A stretch of 64,000 bases of DNA, taken from contig JACQXM010000062.1 in the NCBI GenBank assembly GCA_016208685.1, positions 1 through 64,000 on the forward strand. The letters run 5' to 3'. This document shows, in pieces, positions 1-9,900 of the stretch (position 1 is its first letter; the number at the start of each line of letters is the position of its first letter). A model generated the notes under the pieces. That model had not been told where the DNA came from. It did no database searches and worked only from the letters and a program-made list of their open reading frames with translations. The position numbers and the translations under genes were made by a program. Source of the stretch: Planctomycetota bacterium (GTDB lineage: Bacteria; Planctomycetota; Phycisphaerae; UBA1845).

Positions 1-735
1 CGACGCTGCGGGAACGAGCCTTAGGGCGCGGGTGCGAACTCCCCGCGCCGGCCGGCCACCGTTCGAGGGCCCCCCGCCCGCGAACGTCGCAGCGGCGGGC
101 GGTTCCGGTCAGGGCTTCCGCATCGCCGGCCAACACTCGACCCGTTCGCGCCGAGCTTACGAACCGGTAGGGTGGCTTTCGGGCCGGAATCGCGCCAGGG
201 GTCGCTGAACCGCCGGCGCGGCGTGCCGACCCGCACCACTACGGGGCGCGGAGCCGGTCTCCGGCGCCGGCGCGCGGAGGACAGTCCGCGCGGTCCGACC
301 GCGGCCCCGCCTCCCGACCGCCCCCGCAGACCCTGCGGCACCTGCGCTCTTGACGCGCGGGCAAGTCGGCCGAACCATTCGCGTCCTTAAATAACCGCCC
401 CGGTTCGGCGGCGCGGCGGCACGCGCGCCGATACCCCGAGCGGCGCCGGCGCGGTGCCCAACGTCCGCGGCGCGATCTTTTGGATTCCGCGCTGCTTTCG
501 ATAATCCGCCAGCCGGTTCGGTTCGATAATAGAAAGGCAGGGCAGGTGGACGGCGGATTCGCCTGCTCCGGCGGAGTTCGGACCGCGTGCCCTCGTCACC
601 AACAACGATGTCCTTCCTCGCGTCGCTCCGCCGAACCCGCGCCACCCCGCGTAACCGGACGAATCCGTCCATCATCGAACCCCGCGTCGGCGCTTACGTC
701 ACCCGAACCGAGTCGTCCAGCGAAAGGAACGGCCG
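1..735. other. Stretch without a recognisable gene
   Basis: Open frames exist on both strands but their translations are arginine/proline-rich, lack recognisable motifs, and look like chance frames in very GC-rich DNA. A slightly more AT-rich patch near 475-545 carries TTCGATAAT twice (497-505 and 522-530), which could hold a promoter for the glycosyltransferase starting at 736, but no convincing -35 element is placed correctly. The left part could be the tail of a feature outside the window. Confidence 0.5.
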
Positions 736-2055
736 TTGAGAATCGCACTTTGCTCCTGGGAGTCCATGCACTCCATCGCCGTCGGCGGTCTCGCCCCGCA
801 CGTTTCCGAGCTTTCGGCGGCTCTGGCCCGCCGCCGTCATGAGGTGCACCTGTTTACCCGCATGGACCGGGGGCAGCAGCGCTACGAGCTGATCGACGGC
901 GTCCACTACCACCGCTGCCCCTTCGAGCTGCATCAGGACTTCGGCGTGTACGTGCAGCGAATGTGCGACAGCTTCGTCTGGCACATCGCGGAGACGGAAA
1001 GCTACCTGGGTCGGCGGTTCGACCTGGTGCACGGGCACGATTGGCTGGCGGTGCCGGCCTTGGCACAGCTCAAGAACCGCCACGGCCATCGCGTGGTGTT
1101 CACCATCCACTCCACCGAATACGGCCGCTGCGGCAACACCTTCCGCGACGACCCCATGTCCTGGCGCATTCGCCACCTGGAATGGGAAGGCGCGTACGTC
1201 GCCAACCACGTCATCTGTGTCTCCCAGACGTTGGCGCGGGAGATCCAATGGTGCTACTCGGTGCCCGGCGACAAGACTTCCACCGTTTACAACGGCGTTG
1301 ACGTGGCGAAGTTCGAGGAGAACGTGGACCGCGGCGCCGTGCGCAAGTTTTACGGCGTCGGCGTGGACGATCCCATGGTCCTCTTCGTGGGGCGGATGGC
1401 GTGGCAGAAAGGGCCGGACATCCTCCTCGATGCCATGCCGGCGCTGGTCCCGGAATTCCCGCGCATGAAAGTGGTGTTCGCCGGTGACGGAGACATGCGC
1501 GGCGGGCTGGAGGCGAGGGCCGCCGGATCGGCCGCGGCATCGGGCGCGCGCTTCGCGGGCCACGTCAGTGGTCGGCCGCTGGTCGAACTGTTCAAAAGCG
1601 CCGACCTGGTGTGCGTGCCCAGTCGCAATGAGCCCTTCGGCATTGTCATCCTCGAAGCCTGGAGTGCCGGTAAGCCCGTCGTCGCCACGCGGATCGGCGG
1701 TCCCGCGGAGTTCATCCAGGATTACAAGACCGGCGTAACCGTCGAACCGGAGGTCGGCGATGTACGGCGCGGACTGCGCTTCCTGCTCGCCGATCGGGAC
1801 GCTGCCAGCCGCATGGGCAGCAATGGCCGCATAGAGGCCAAACGACGCTTCACCTGGGACCACGCCGCCGCGGCCACGGAAACGGTGTACCAACGCGTCA
1901 CGGGGACCGGGGTTGCCAGTCAGCCTCGGGAGCACACCGCCCCGGGGTCCGCCAGGTTCCCACGCCGCACCGTGCGCCGCACGCCACCGGCGTCGCCGCG
2001 GCGTGAAACGCGCCGGGAGGTTTCACCCGTGCTCGCCGGCGATGTCCGGGAATAA
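736..2055 (+). CDS. Family 4 (GT-B) glycosyltransferase
   Basis: This 439-residue protein is a retaining GT4 glycosyltransferase that would move a sugar from a nucleotide donor onto glycogen, a lipid or an exopolysaccharide; the acceptor cannot be told from sequence. The N-terminal Rossmann half has the loop GGLAPHVSELSAAL near residues 15-28 and VHGHDW near 101. The donor-binding half has VGRMAWQKGPDIL near 221 and the EX7E-type motif EPFGIVILE near 304-312, followed by GKPVVATRIGG. The last 40 or so residues are arginine/proline-rich and probably disordered. The start is TTG at 736, preceded by CGAAAGGA; no ATG fits the conserved N-terminal strand. It seems to be transcribed alone. Function class is secure, substrate unknown. 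Confidence 0.88.
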   Translation: MRIALCSWESMHSIAVGGLAPHVSELSAALARRRHEVHLFTRMDRGQQRYELIDGVHYHRCPFELHQDFGVYVQRMCDSFVWHIAETESYLGRRFDLVHGHDWLAVPALAQLKNRHGHRVVFTIHSTEYGRCGNTFRDDPMSWRIRHLEWEGAYVANHVICVSQTLAREIQWCYSVPGDKTSTVYNGVDVAKFEENVDRGAVRKFYGVGVDDPMVLFVGRMAWQKGPDILLDAMPALVPEFPRMKVVFAGDGDMRGGLEARAAGSAAASGARFAGHVSGRPLVELFKSADLVCVPSRNEPFGIVILEAWSAGKPVVATRIGGPAEFIQDYKTGVTVEPEVGDVRRGLRFLLADRDAASRMGSNGRIEAKRRFTWDHAAAATETVYQRVTGTGVASQPREHTAPGSARFPRRTVRRTPPASPRRETRREVSPVLAGDVRE

Positions 2056-2072
2056 ACCCCTTCCGCAGAACT

Positions 2073-2136
2073 GAAGCGCCGTCGTCTGGCCGCCGCAGCG
2101 CGGTCGCCGCGCGCGGCCGTAACGACGCGGCGCTTC
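2073..2136 (+). terminator. Large imperfect stem-loop after the glycosyltransferase
   Basis: GAAGCGCCGTCGT at 2073-2085 pairs with ACGACGCGGCGCTTC at 2122-2136 apart from a two-base bulge, and a second stem (GGCCGC at 2088-2093 with GCGGCC at 2113-2118) nests inside. It lies 18 bases after the stop codon. No T-run follows, so it may be a processing or stability hairpin rather than an intrinsic terminator. The rest of the gap up to 2372 holds only a weak promoter-like pair (TTTACG at 2288, TTATAT at 2312) ahead of the next gene. Confidence 0.35.
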
Positions 2137-2372
2137 GGCGCATCCGACGGCACGGTTCGGGTTGACAGCGCCGCCCCCGCCGGTTGCGTCCTCCACGGCC
2201 CGAAGGCGTCCACGGGTCCGCCCGCAATCCGACTCCCATAACCGCGCCGTGGTCGATCGGATTGCCAACGAATTCAGCGCCGCGCCGTTTACGATAAACC
2301 CTGTGCGTATCTTATATCCCAGGCAGCGGGATCCGCGCTGGGGCGCCAAGGTCCGGGTGTGGGGAGTTCATC

Positions 2373-4457
2373 GTGAATCCGTTGAAAATCGGCAACGTTA
2401 TCGGGGTGACCAACGGCCGGACCGACGTACTGATCACGGCGCCCGACCTCAACATCTCCCACGACGATCAGACGTATCGCGTGGGCCAACTGGGCTCGTA
2501 CATCACCATCCCCATGGACGATCGTACCATCGTGGGATTCGTCACCGGCCTGGGCCGCCAGGAACTCCACTCCGCAGACGTTCAGCCGCAGCTTCTCATG
2601 CAGGTTCAGCTTCTCGGCGAGATCAAGGCGGGGCGCTTCGTCCGCGGCGTCAACGAGTACCCCATCGTCGGCGACGACGTATGGGTGGCGGTCCGCAAGG
2701 ACTTCGAGGCCATCTTTGGTACCTTTGACCAGCTCCTCAGCGGCTCCAAACATCCGCAGAGTTTCACCCTGGGGCGCTTCGCCCTGAACACGGATTTCGA
2801 AGTGAAAGTCCTGGGCTCCGAGCTGTTCGCCAAGCACGTGGCGGTGCTGGGCAACAGCGGCAGCGGGAAGAGCTGCACCACGGCCAAGATTCTCCAGGCG
2901 GTCATGGACCTCAACCAGGCGCAGGTGGTGCTGTTCGATATGCACGGCGAATACAAAGCTGCGTTTTCCGACGAGGACGGACAGCTTGGTGCCAATGTCA
3001 CGTACCTGGGCGTGGACGACCTGGTGCTGCCCTACTGGCTGCTGAAGTACGAGGAGCTCGAGGCCATCTTCGTCGACCGCTCCAACCCGCTGCACATCAG
3101 CACGCAGATTTCGTTCCTCCGTTCCGCTCTTCTGGAGTTCAAGCAGGACGCCGCGCAAGCCCTGGGCCTGGCCAAATCACTGACGCTGGACACGCCCATC
3201 TACTTCTCGCTCGACGCTCTGAAGGTCTATGCCGAGAACCTCAACGATGCCCGCTACGTTCTCAATGACGACCACCTTGCCTTCAGCCAGCTTGCCCTGC
3301 GCTCCCTGGACATCGAGGAGCAGCAACGACTTATGCGCAGCAAGCGCTGCCAGTTCAACCGCGGCAACCCCGAAGGCGAAACGCCGCATCCGCTCTATTT
3401 CGGGAAGCTGCTGGGTCTGATCGACCAGATCGATACCAAGTTCAACGACCGCCGCTATGAGTTCATGCTTCGGCCCATCGACCACGGACTGCACTCGCCG
3501 TTCTTCCGCAAACTGCTGCTCGAGGAGGCCGCGGCGCCGCAGACCTCGCGCCTGATGAACCACCTCATCAAGCTGCTCACCGGGCGCGTCGAGCCGCGCA
3601 GCAACTTGACGATCATCGACCTTTCCGGAATCCCCTTCGAGATCGTCGACGTCACGGTCGCGGTGCTCACCCGCCTGCTGTTCGACCTGAACTTCTGGAC
3701 GCCGCCCGAGGTCCGCCACCCCATGCTCCTGGTCTTCGAGGAGGCGCACAATTACATCCCGCGCGTGGAACGCGGCGCCAGCTTCGCCAAGACCGCGGTG
3801 GAGCGCGTCGCCAAGGAAGGCCGCAAGTACGGCGTGGCCGCCATGGTGGTCTCTCAGCGCCCCTCCGAGCTCTCCGAGACGGTGCTGGCGCAATGCAACA
3901 GCTTCATCGCCATGCGCCTCTCCAACCCCGACGACCAGGCGTACGTCTCCAAGGTGGTCAGCGACTACTTCACCAGCCTGATCCAGATGCTGCCCATCCT
4001 TCGCCCGGGAGAAGCCTTCGTCATCGGCGACAGCGTGATCATGCCCATGCGGACGCTGGTGGACATCGCCGATCCCCGCCCGGAAAGCGGGAATATGGAC
4101 TTCTTCAAGCTCTGGAGTTTCTCCACGCCCGACTACAACATCGACGAGATCATCGATCACTGGCGCCGGCAGGACCGCCGCGTGCCCGGCGAGGAGGCGG
4201 TCGTGTCGGGCGGCGAATACGAGCCGTCGGCGGTGGGGGCCGATCGCGGCGCCGAGCCCGGTTCCACCGGACCGTCGCGCCGGTACACGACTCCTGGGCA
4301 GGCTAGCGGTCCTACTAGAGACGGGAACGGCCCGCGCGAACCCGGGATCGGCGAGGGTGGCCTTGCGCGGAGCCACGCGCCGGCGGGGGCTCCCGGCCAG
4401 CGACCCGGCCCGCGACAATTCGTACCGGGAACCGGACGGCCGATCCGCAACCGTTGA
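2373..4457 (+). CDS. HerA-type DNA translocase/helicase ATPase
   Basis: A 694-residue member of the HerA/FtsK-like ATPase group. Residues 1-100 form the small beta-barrel (HAS-barrel) typical of HerA. Walker A is GNSGSGKS at about 159-166, Walker B is LLVFEEAH near 451-459, and a sensor-like segment VVSQRPSELS follows near 494. HerA proteins form hexamers that move along DNA and often work with the NurA nuclease in end resection; no NurA neighbour is visible, so the process served here is uncertain. The last 110 residues are glycine/proline/arginine-rich and look disordered, an unusual extension. The start is GTG at 2373 with GGGGAG about 8 bases upstream. Downstream is a convergent gene separated by hairpin repeats. 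Confidence 0.85.
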   Translation: MNPLKIGNVIGVTNGRTDVLITAPDLNISHDDQTYRVGQLGSYITIPMDDRTIVGFVTGLGRQELHSADVQPQLLMQVQLLGEIKAGRFVRGVNEYPIVGDDVWVAVRKDFEAIFGTFDQLLSGSKHPQSFTLGRFALNTDFEVKVLGSELFAKHVAVLGNSGSGKSCTTAKILQAVMDLNQAQVVLFDMHGEYKAAFSDEDGQLGANVTYLGVDDLVLPYWLLKYEELEAIFVDRSNPLHISTQISFLRSALLEFKQDAAQALGLAKSLTLDTPIYFSLDALKVYAENLNDARYVLNDDHLAFSQLALRSLDIEEQQRLMRSKRCQFNRGNPEGETPHPLYFGKLLGLIDQIDTKFNDRRYEFMLRPIDHGLHSPFFRKLLLEEAAAPQTSRLMNHLIKLLTGRVEPRSNLTIIDLSGIPFEIVDVTVAVLTRLLFDLNFWTPPEVRHPMLLVFEEAHNYIPRVERGASFAKTAVERVAKEGRKYGVAAMVVSQRPSELSETVLAQCNSFIAMRLSNPDDQAYVSKVVSDYFTSLIQMLPILRPGEAFVIGDSVIMPMRTLVDIADPRPESGNMDFFKLWSFSTPDYNIDEIIDHWRRQDRRVPGEEAVVSGGEYEPSAVGADRGAEPGSTGPSRRYTTPGQASGPTRDGNGPREPGIGEGGLARSHAPAGAPGQRPGPRQFVPGTGRPIRNR

Positions 4458-4548
4458 GCCGTGACCTGGGTTCTCCAGGGAGACATCGGCGCCGCGACCG
4501 TGCGCTCGACCTCCACGTAGGTATGGCAGTCTGTGGCAAAACTCATGG

Positions 4549-4590
4549 CATGGGCTTCCAGCCCATGGTTTCACGGGCAGGATGCCCGTG
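4549..4590. repeat. Two adjacent perfect hairpin repeats
   Basis: CATGGGCTTCCAGCCCATG (4549-4567) and CACGGGCAGGATGCCCGTG (4572-4590) are each perfect inverted repeats with 7-8 bp stems and short loops. The second is the exact reverse complement of an element at 60104-60122. They lie between convergent genes and could end transcription from both sides, but their recurrence marks them as members of the dispersed intergenic repeat family in this window. Confidence 0.8.
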
Positions 4591-4670
4591 CTACATCGCG
4601 TAGGCCGCTTTTCGCCGGGGCTCATACGGCGCCGCGTCGCCCTCGCGCCGCCATGAAACGTCGGCGCGGA

Positions 4671-5897
4671 TCACCCTTCCGGTCGGCACATCTTGCAAGG
4701 CGTGCGTCCGCCGGTTCTTGCCTCGGCAGCGGTGCGAAAACGAACGAGGTTCTCGGGTTTGATCCGCTGCACCGTCCGGCAGTCGCCGCGGTGGAACACC
4801 TGGGATTCCGTGCTGGCGACGAATCCGCCGCCCGCCGCCAGTGCATCCCCCGCCGTCACGCCCGCCGTGGCCGGTAGGTTGGCGGGGGCGGCCTCCGACG
4901 CCGTCGGTCCGATCGCCCCCGCGGCCTCCGGAGGGGAGCGGTCCAGGTCGGGGCTCCCGGCCTCCATCCACGCGGTCCCGATGAGATTCGCGCCGAGCAG
5001 CGCGGCCTCTTCCAGGCGCCAGCGGAGACACCATCCCAGCCGTTCGGAAAGTCGCTCGTAATACTCCTCCCGGCGCGACGAGAACCCCGCCGCGTCCGTG
5101 AGTTTCAGCTCCTCGATCAGACTCGCGTCGATCGAATCCAGCGTGGGAAGCACGCCGTAAGACTCCAGCAGCAGATCGAACGCCGCCTCGCCGGGGTCCG
5201 CCACCCTCCGAAAACGATCCGGCCACAGCCGCACTTCCTCCTGAAAGCGCCGCGCACATCGCCGGACAAGCTCGACCTGGATGCGATAGCGCAGCGACCC
5301 GTCACCTCGGCACGGGGTTCCTTCAGCCCCCAGAGACCAGCGCAGGGCGCCCGTGGAGCAACCGTCCGGATCGCGCGTGGTGTTGAAGGGCAGCGCCGCG
5401 TCGGTGACGAAGTGCAGCAACTCTCCGGACCGGGCCAAGATGGTCCCCGGCGGAGCGGAACGGAACGCTTCCACCAGCAGCCGATGCTGCTCCAGGATCG
5501 TCCAGGGCAGCACCGCCTCCGTGGGCAGGCTGGCTCGTTTAAGCAGCTTCTCCGCGTCGCGTTCCCGACGAGGGAACGTGCCCGCCACATCGCGCCGCGA
5601 TGGCCGGGCATCGGGACCTTCGGCAACTGCATCCAGCGGCACATAGTGGCCGCGCTGCGCTTGCGCGCCGGCCGCTGACCCGAAGGATTCGCCGGGACGA
5701 CACGCGAGCAGCAAGGCATCGAGGCGGGCATGGTAGGGTTCGCGGAGACCGGAGGGCAGGATGCGCACCGCCGCCGTCGCGACGATCTCGTAGGCCTCGG
5801 GCGATTCCTCCAGAACGGGCGAAACGCCGCCGGCCTCGCCGGCACGCACGGGCAAGGCGGCCCAGAGCACCATGCAGATAAGGGCACCTCGAAGCAT
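4671..5897 (-). CDS. Secreted protein with C-terminal Ada-type zinc-binding motif
   Basis: The 408-residue product begins with a signal peptide (about residues 1-19, ending in a VRAG-like site). The body is helical with conserved-looking histidine segments (EPYHARLDALL, ELLHFVTDAALPF) faintly recalling the zinc-dependent phospholipase C / S1 nuclease fold; that resemblance is weak. The C-terminal 45 residues are clearer: FHRGDC...NLVRF...EA...TPCKMC matches the small Ada-like metal-binding domain often attached to secreted nucleases and competence-type proteins, with three visible cysteines and a histidine as likely zinc ligands. It lies 34 bases downstream of a lipoprotein gene on the same strand and may be co-transcribed. 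Domain call for the tail is firm; enzymatic role unknown. Confidence 0.6.
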   Translation of the reverse strand: MLRGALICMVLWAALPVRAGEAGGVSPVLEESPEAYEIVATAAVRILPSGLREPYHARLDALLLACRPGESFGSAAGAQAQRGHYVPLDAVAEGPDARPSRRDVAGTFPRRERDAEKLLKRASLPTEAVLPWTILEQHRLLVEAFRSAPPGTILARSGELLHFVTDAALPFNTTRDPDGCSTGALRWSLGAEGTPCRGDGSLRYRIQVELVRRCARRFQEEVRLWPDRFRRVADPGEAAFDLLLESYGVLPTLDSIDASLIEELKLTDAAGFSSRREEYYERLSERLGWCLRWRLEEAALLGANLIGTAWMEAGSPDLDRSPPEAAGAIGPTASEAAPANLPATAGVTAGDALAAGGGFVASTESQVFHRGDCRTVQRIKPENLVRFRTAAEARTGGRTPCKMCRPEG

Positions 5898-5930
5898 GAG
5901 TCCTCGTCGCCAGGGGCAACCGGTTCACGG

Positions 5931-6536
5931 TCAAGGTGTCGCGGCGGCGAACTGCCCTTGCACGCCGGCACGTTGCAGCAACTTTCGCAGCAGGTGATCC
6001 TCGAGCGCCGGATCGCGACCCATGTCCAACCAGCGATCGTTTTCGGGCGTGATGCGTGCCAGTCCCGTCGTGGAGGGCAGGCTGTCGCCGAAGTAACGGT
6101 AGGCGGCGATGGTGCTGTTGAACTGCCGATCCGGGGAGGAGAGCCGTTGTTTGAATACCGCGACGCTGACGCTACGTTCCCCGCTCCCAACGTCCGTACC
6201 CAGCGAAACCTCGACGCGACGGCGGATGGGATTCACCGTTGCCTCCCAGAAGTCGCGGCGGGTAATCACGTCGCGACGCCAGAACTCGAAGAAATGACGG
6301 GAGGTCTCCGGCAGGGTCGTGATCAGCCCGGCGCGACGGTCCACCCGATCCGGGCGAAAGCCCTCGCGACGAAGGGTTTCCTGCGCTGCGTCCCAAAGCG
6401 GATCGTCCGCCTCCGGAGGCACCGCGGCAACCCGGCACGCGGAGACGTAGTCATTCCGAGCCGGCACGCCGCATCCGCTTGCCAGCAGCATCGAAGTCCC
6501 TACGGCCCACCCGACACGAACGGTGCGTATGAACAT
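5931..6536 (-). CDS. Hypothetical lipoprotein
   Basis: From the ATG at 6536 the product is 201 residues: a hydrophobic N-terminus ending in the lipobox LLASGC, so it should be lipidated and membrane-anchored facing the periplasm. The mature part has no motif I recognise; it is mixed alpha/beta with a segment LRREGFRPDRVDRRAGLITT that resembles the small folds found in other outer-envelope lipoproteins. The open frame continues upstream, but that extension is low-complexity and would bury the signal peptide, so the internal ATG is chosen. It precedes the zinc-motif secreted protein on the same strand, probably as one transcript. Confidence 0.65.
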   Translation of the reverse strand: MFIRTVRVGWAVGTSMLLASGCGVPARNDYVSACRVAAVPPEADDPLWDAAQETLRREGFRPDRVDRRAGLITTLPETSRHFFEFWRRDVITRRDFWEATVNPIRRRVEVSLGTDVGSGERSVSVAVFKQRLSSPDRQFNSTIAAYRYFGDSLPSTTGLARITPENDRWLDMGRDPALEDHLLRKLLQRAGVQGQFAAATP

Positions 6537-6900
6537 GACGTGCGGATGATACGGAGCCGCCCGCAGCCGGACAAGTGGGGCCGGCAAACCGGCCGTGAAT
6601 GCGGAAGGGTGAATGTTTGGGCGAAGCGCAGAGCCTGGCGCGCCGGGGCGGAATACGGAAACGGGCCGCAACCGCCCAGTAGAGCGCGAGCGTAAGGGAG
6701 CGGGCAAAGTACGTGACGCCGCGATGGAGGATCCGTACCGCGACATCGCCGGCGCGTGAGGTCGTGCGTGGTCGGCGTGGAGCCCTACGCTGCCCGCAGC
6801 CGCGAGGGTCTGCCGGCAGTTTGGATGCCTCCCTGGCGCGCGAGAATTCCCCTCGTACGGGGGGCCGCACTCAGCGATCGCTCCGTGCCGCCCGCGTCGG
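6537..6900. other. Gene-free stretch holding two dispersed repeat modules
   Basis: No credible gene. Positions 6681-6711 (GTAAGGGAGCGGGCAAAGT core) match, inverted, the block at 60381-60413, and ATCCGTACCGCGA at 6731-6743 is the inverse of a block shared with 49066-49083 and 60223-60240. The region lies between the 3' end of SecDF and the lipoprotein promoter, so it must also carry that promoter, which I could not place. Confidence 0.6.
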
Positions 6901-9900
6901 CTACGCGGGCTGGAGGCGCGCCGCCGCCACGGACTTCGACAACGATGTCACACCGCCGGCAACCACGATCAGCGCCAGGATGATCTGCGCCGTCAGATTC
7001 GGTACCTGCGACGCGATCAGGCCGAGCAACAGCAGGACCACGAGCACCACGGTTACGTTGTGCAGCGTTCGCGGCCGGTGCACCAGAGGCACGGCGATGC
7101 CCACGGTGCTGTAGGTGCCGGAGATCACGCCCACCAGCATGGCGTAGCTGAAGGCGTGCACGCCCGCTCCCCCGAACACGTACAGTACAAACACGGCGAT
7201 GAAGACGGTCAGCGACGTGAGCAATGTACGCGACATCGTCTGGTTGATGCTGGTGTTGATCATCGAGCCGGAGAGCGTGCCCGCGCGCCCGCGGTTTTCG
7301 CGGATGCGGTCGAACACCACGATGGTGTCGTTCAGGCTGTATCCCACGATGGTCAGCACGGCGGCCACCACCGACAGGTCCAGTCGGAAGTCCTCGACGA
7401 GGAACGGTCGGCCGATGAACGAGCTGTACAGCCAATGGCTCGCCGCGACCATGCCCAGGGTCACGGCAACGTCGTGCACCAGGCACACGATCACCGCCAG
7501 CCCGAACTCCTTGTTGCCGAAGCGCAGCCAGACATAAGCACCGATGGCGATCAGCGAGAGGATGGTAGCGAACAGCGCCCGGTTCTTGGTCTGTCCCGCG
7601 ATCTGCGGAGCAAACTGCACTACCTTGCTGAGCGCCTTCTCCCGACCCAGGGCGGCCTCCACCTGGGCCAGGGTCGTCCGCGCCATACCGTCCGTCCATT
7701 GCACGGGATCGTCGTCGTAGAGGAGCGACTCATCGATGGCGCAGATGGCAAAGCGGCGATACCCCGTGGCGCCGTCGCGACCGACGGCCGGAGCGCCCAG
7801 CGGGAGGACCGTCGATTCCCGGGAGCGGTATTGCTCGAATTCCGGTTGGAGACCCACCTCGCGCAACCGCTTGGTGATGGTCTCCACCGCGATCGGCTCC
7901 TCCGTGTCACCGAGTGCCACCTCGACGGCCACGCCGCCGCGGAAGCGGCGAACGTCGTAATGCGCGTCCCCGCCGATGACGTCAGACAGGTACTGGTCGT
8001 CGGTCTCCACCACGAAGAAGGGTTCGCGCGTCAGTTCCTCGTCGCGGGTCGCGGTGAAGTCAATGGAGCGCTGCACATCCAGGCGGTCGCCGAGTGCCGC
8101 CATGAGCGCCGCCTGCACCAGCCCGCGGTTGGTCTCGATGGTCACCACTTCATACGACACGCCGCGATCCTTGCCCTCCGCCGGCTCTCCCACGCTCTGC
8201 ACCCGCGCGCCGCGCAGGCGGTTGGCGGAATCACGGACGTTCTGCGCGGCGCGGGCGACAGCGGCCTTGAAGCCGTCAATGTCGAGTTCGCCCGCCTTGG
8301 CGATGTAGGTCACGGTGTGGCCGCGCCCCTGAATGCCGTCGCGCTCCAGGCTGTTTTCCAGCGCCTGCCGCGTGAGCGCCGCGATCTGGTCCCCGCTGAG
8401 CCCGGGCGAAGTCAGCGTGAACTGCCCCACCGTGGCGCCGCCGGCAGCCTCCGCCGAGGCCAGATGCTCCGCCGCCTGGTTGAGCCACTGCACCGCCGAT
8501 ACCTGTCCGCTGCCGCCGGCAGAAGTGATCGCCTGCCGCACCTCGTCGTCCGACATGGTCACGCCCGGCTTGAGGTCGACCTGAACACTGGTGCCGCCCA
8601 GGAACTCGATGTCGAAGATGGACTCGGGATCGAGGTAGGCCTTGCCGAGAAACAGCGATATTCCGCAGGTGACCACTACCGTGGACACCGGCCAGAAGAT
8701 GCGCCGCAACCCCACCCAGTCGATGGAGGGGATGCCGATCAGCTTGCGCATCGACAGATCGTGCAGCCAGCCCTTGGCGATCAGGGTGTTGAAGATCAGC
8801 CGCGTGATGGTGAGCGCGGTGAACATGCTGGTGACCAGCCCCAACCCCAGCGCGATGGCGAATCCCTTGATCTCCTCGCTGCCCACGAACCCGAGAATCA
8901 CGCAACTGATAAGCGTAGTCAGGTTGGAGTCAAAAATGGTCGAGAAGGCGCGGTCGTAGCCGGCGTTGAGCGCCTTCTTGAAAATGACGCCGCGGGCCCG
9001 TTCCTCCCGGATGCGTTCGAAGATCAGGACGTTGGCGTCCACCGCCATGCCGACCGTTAGGATGAGCCCCGCGATGCCGGGGAGCGTGAAGGTGGCGTTC
9101 ATCAGCGCCATGAGCGCCAGGGTGAACAGGAGGTTGAGCGTCAGGGCGAGGTCGGCGACGCTTCCCCCGGCCAGCCCGTAGTAGAACACCACGAACGCCG
9201 CGACCAGCAGGCCGCCCCAGACCGCGGCGCGAACGCCGCGCTGTCGGTTGCTTTCGCCCAGGCTGGGACCGATGGTCTGCTCGGAAAGCGGCGTCTCCTT
9301 GAGTCGGGCGGGAAGGGACCCCGCCTCCAGCGTGCGCACCAGGTCGTACACTCGTTCCGGGGTGAACCGCCCGCGGATCTGGCAGCGCTCGGTGATGCGC
9401 TCCTCGATGTTGGCATGCGAGACCGCGATGTTGTCGAGCATGATGCACAGGCTGCGGTTGACGTTGTTGCCCGTCAGCTCGCCGAACATCTGCCCGCCGC
9501 GCGGATCGAGCGTGAAGGCCACCACGTGCTCGCCGGTCATGGGGTTCACGTCCGGATACGCGGCCTTGAGCTTCCACTTGCGCCCCGCCTGCGTGCTTTG
9601 CAGCAGGCCGTACTCGAGGTCGTTGTGGAGGAGGGCATACCAGCGCCCCGCATACTCCTCCACGATCGGCTGCCCGGGCACATCCTTGGCGGCGGTTACC
9701 TTGTCCATGCTGTCAACGTGCATGAACTTCAGAATGTCCTCAACCGCGAACCAGCGGTAGCGATCGCCGGACTTGGGCCGCGGCCCACTGTGCTTGAGTT
9801 GCTCCACGTACTTGCTGATCGGCTGCACCGGCGGGTCGGTGTTCTCCGGCGAACTGGCGTTGCGATCCGCCAGGATGCGGAACTCCAGCACCCCCGCGCC

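Noticed and set aside
1..735. Genes on either strand in the first 0.7 kb
   Set aside because: All frames give arginine/proline-rich translations without motifs, ribosome binding sites or sensible third-position composition.
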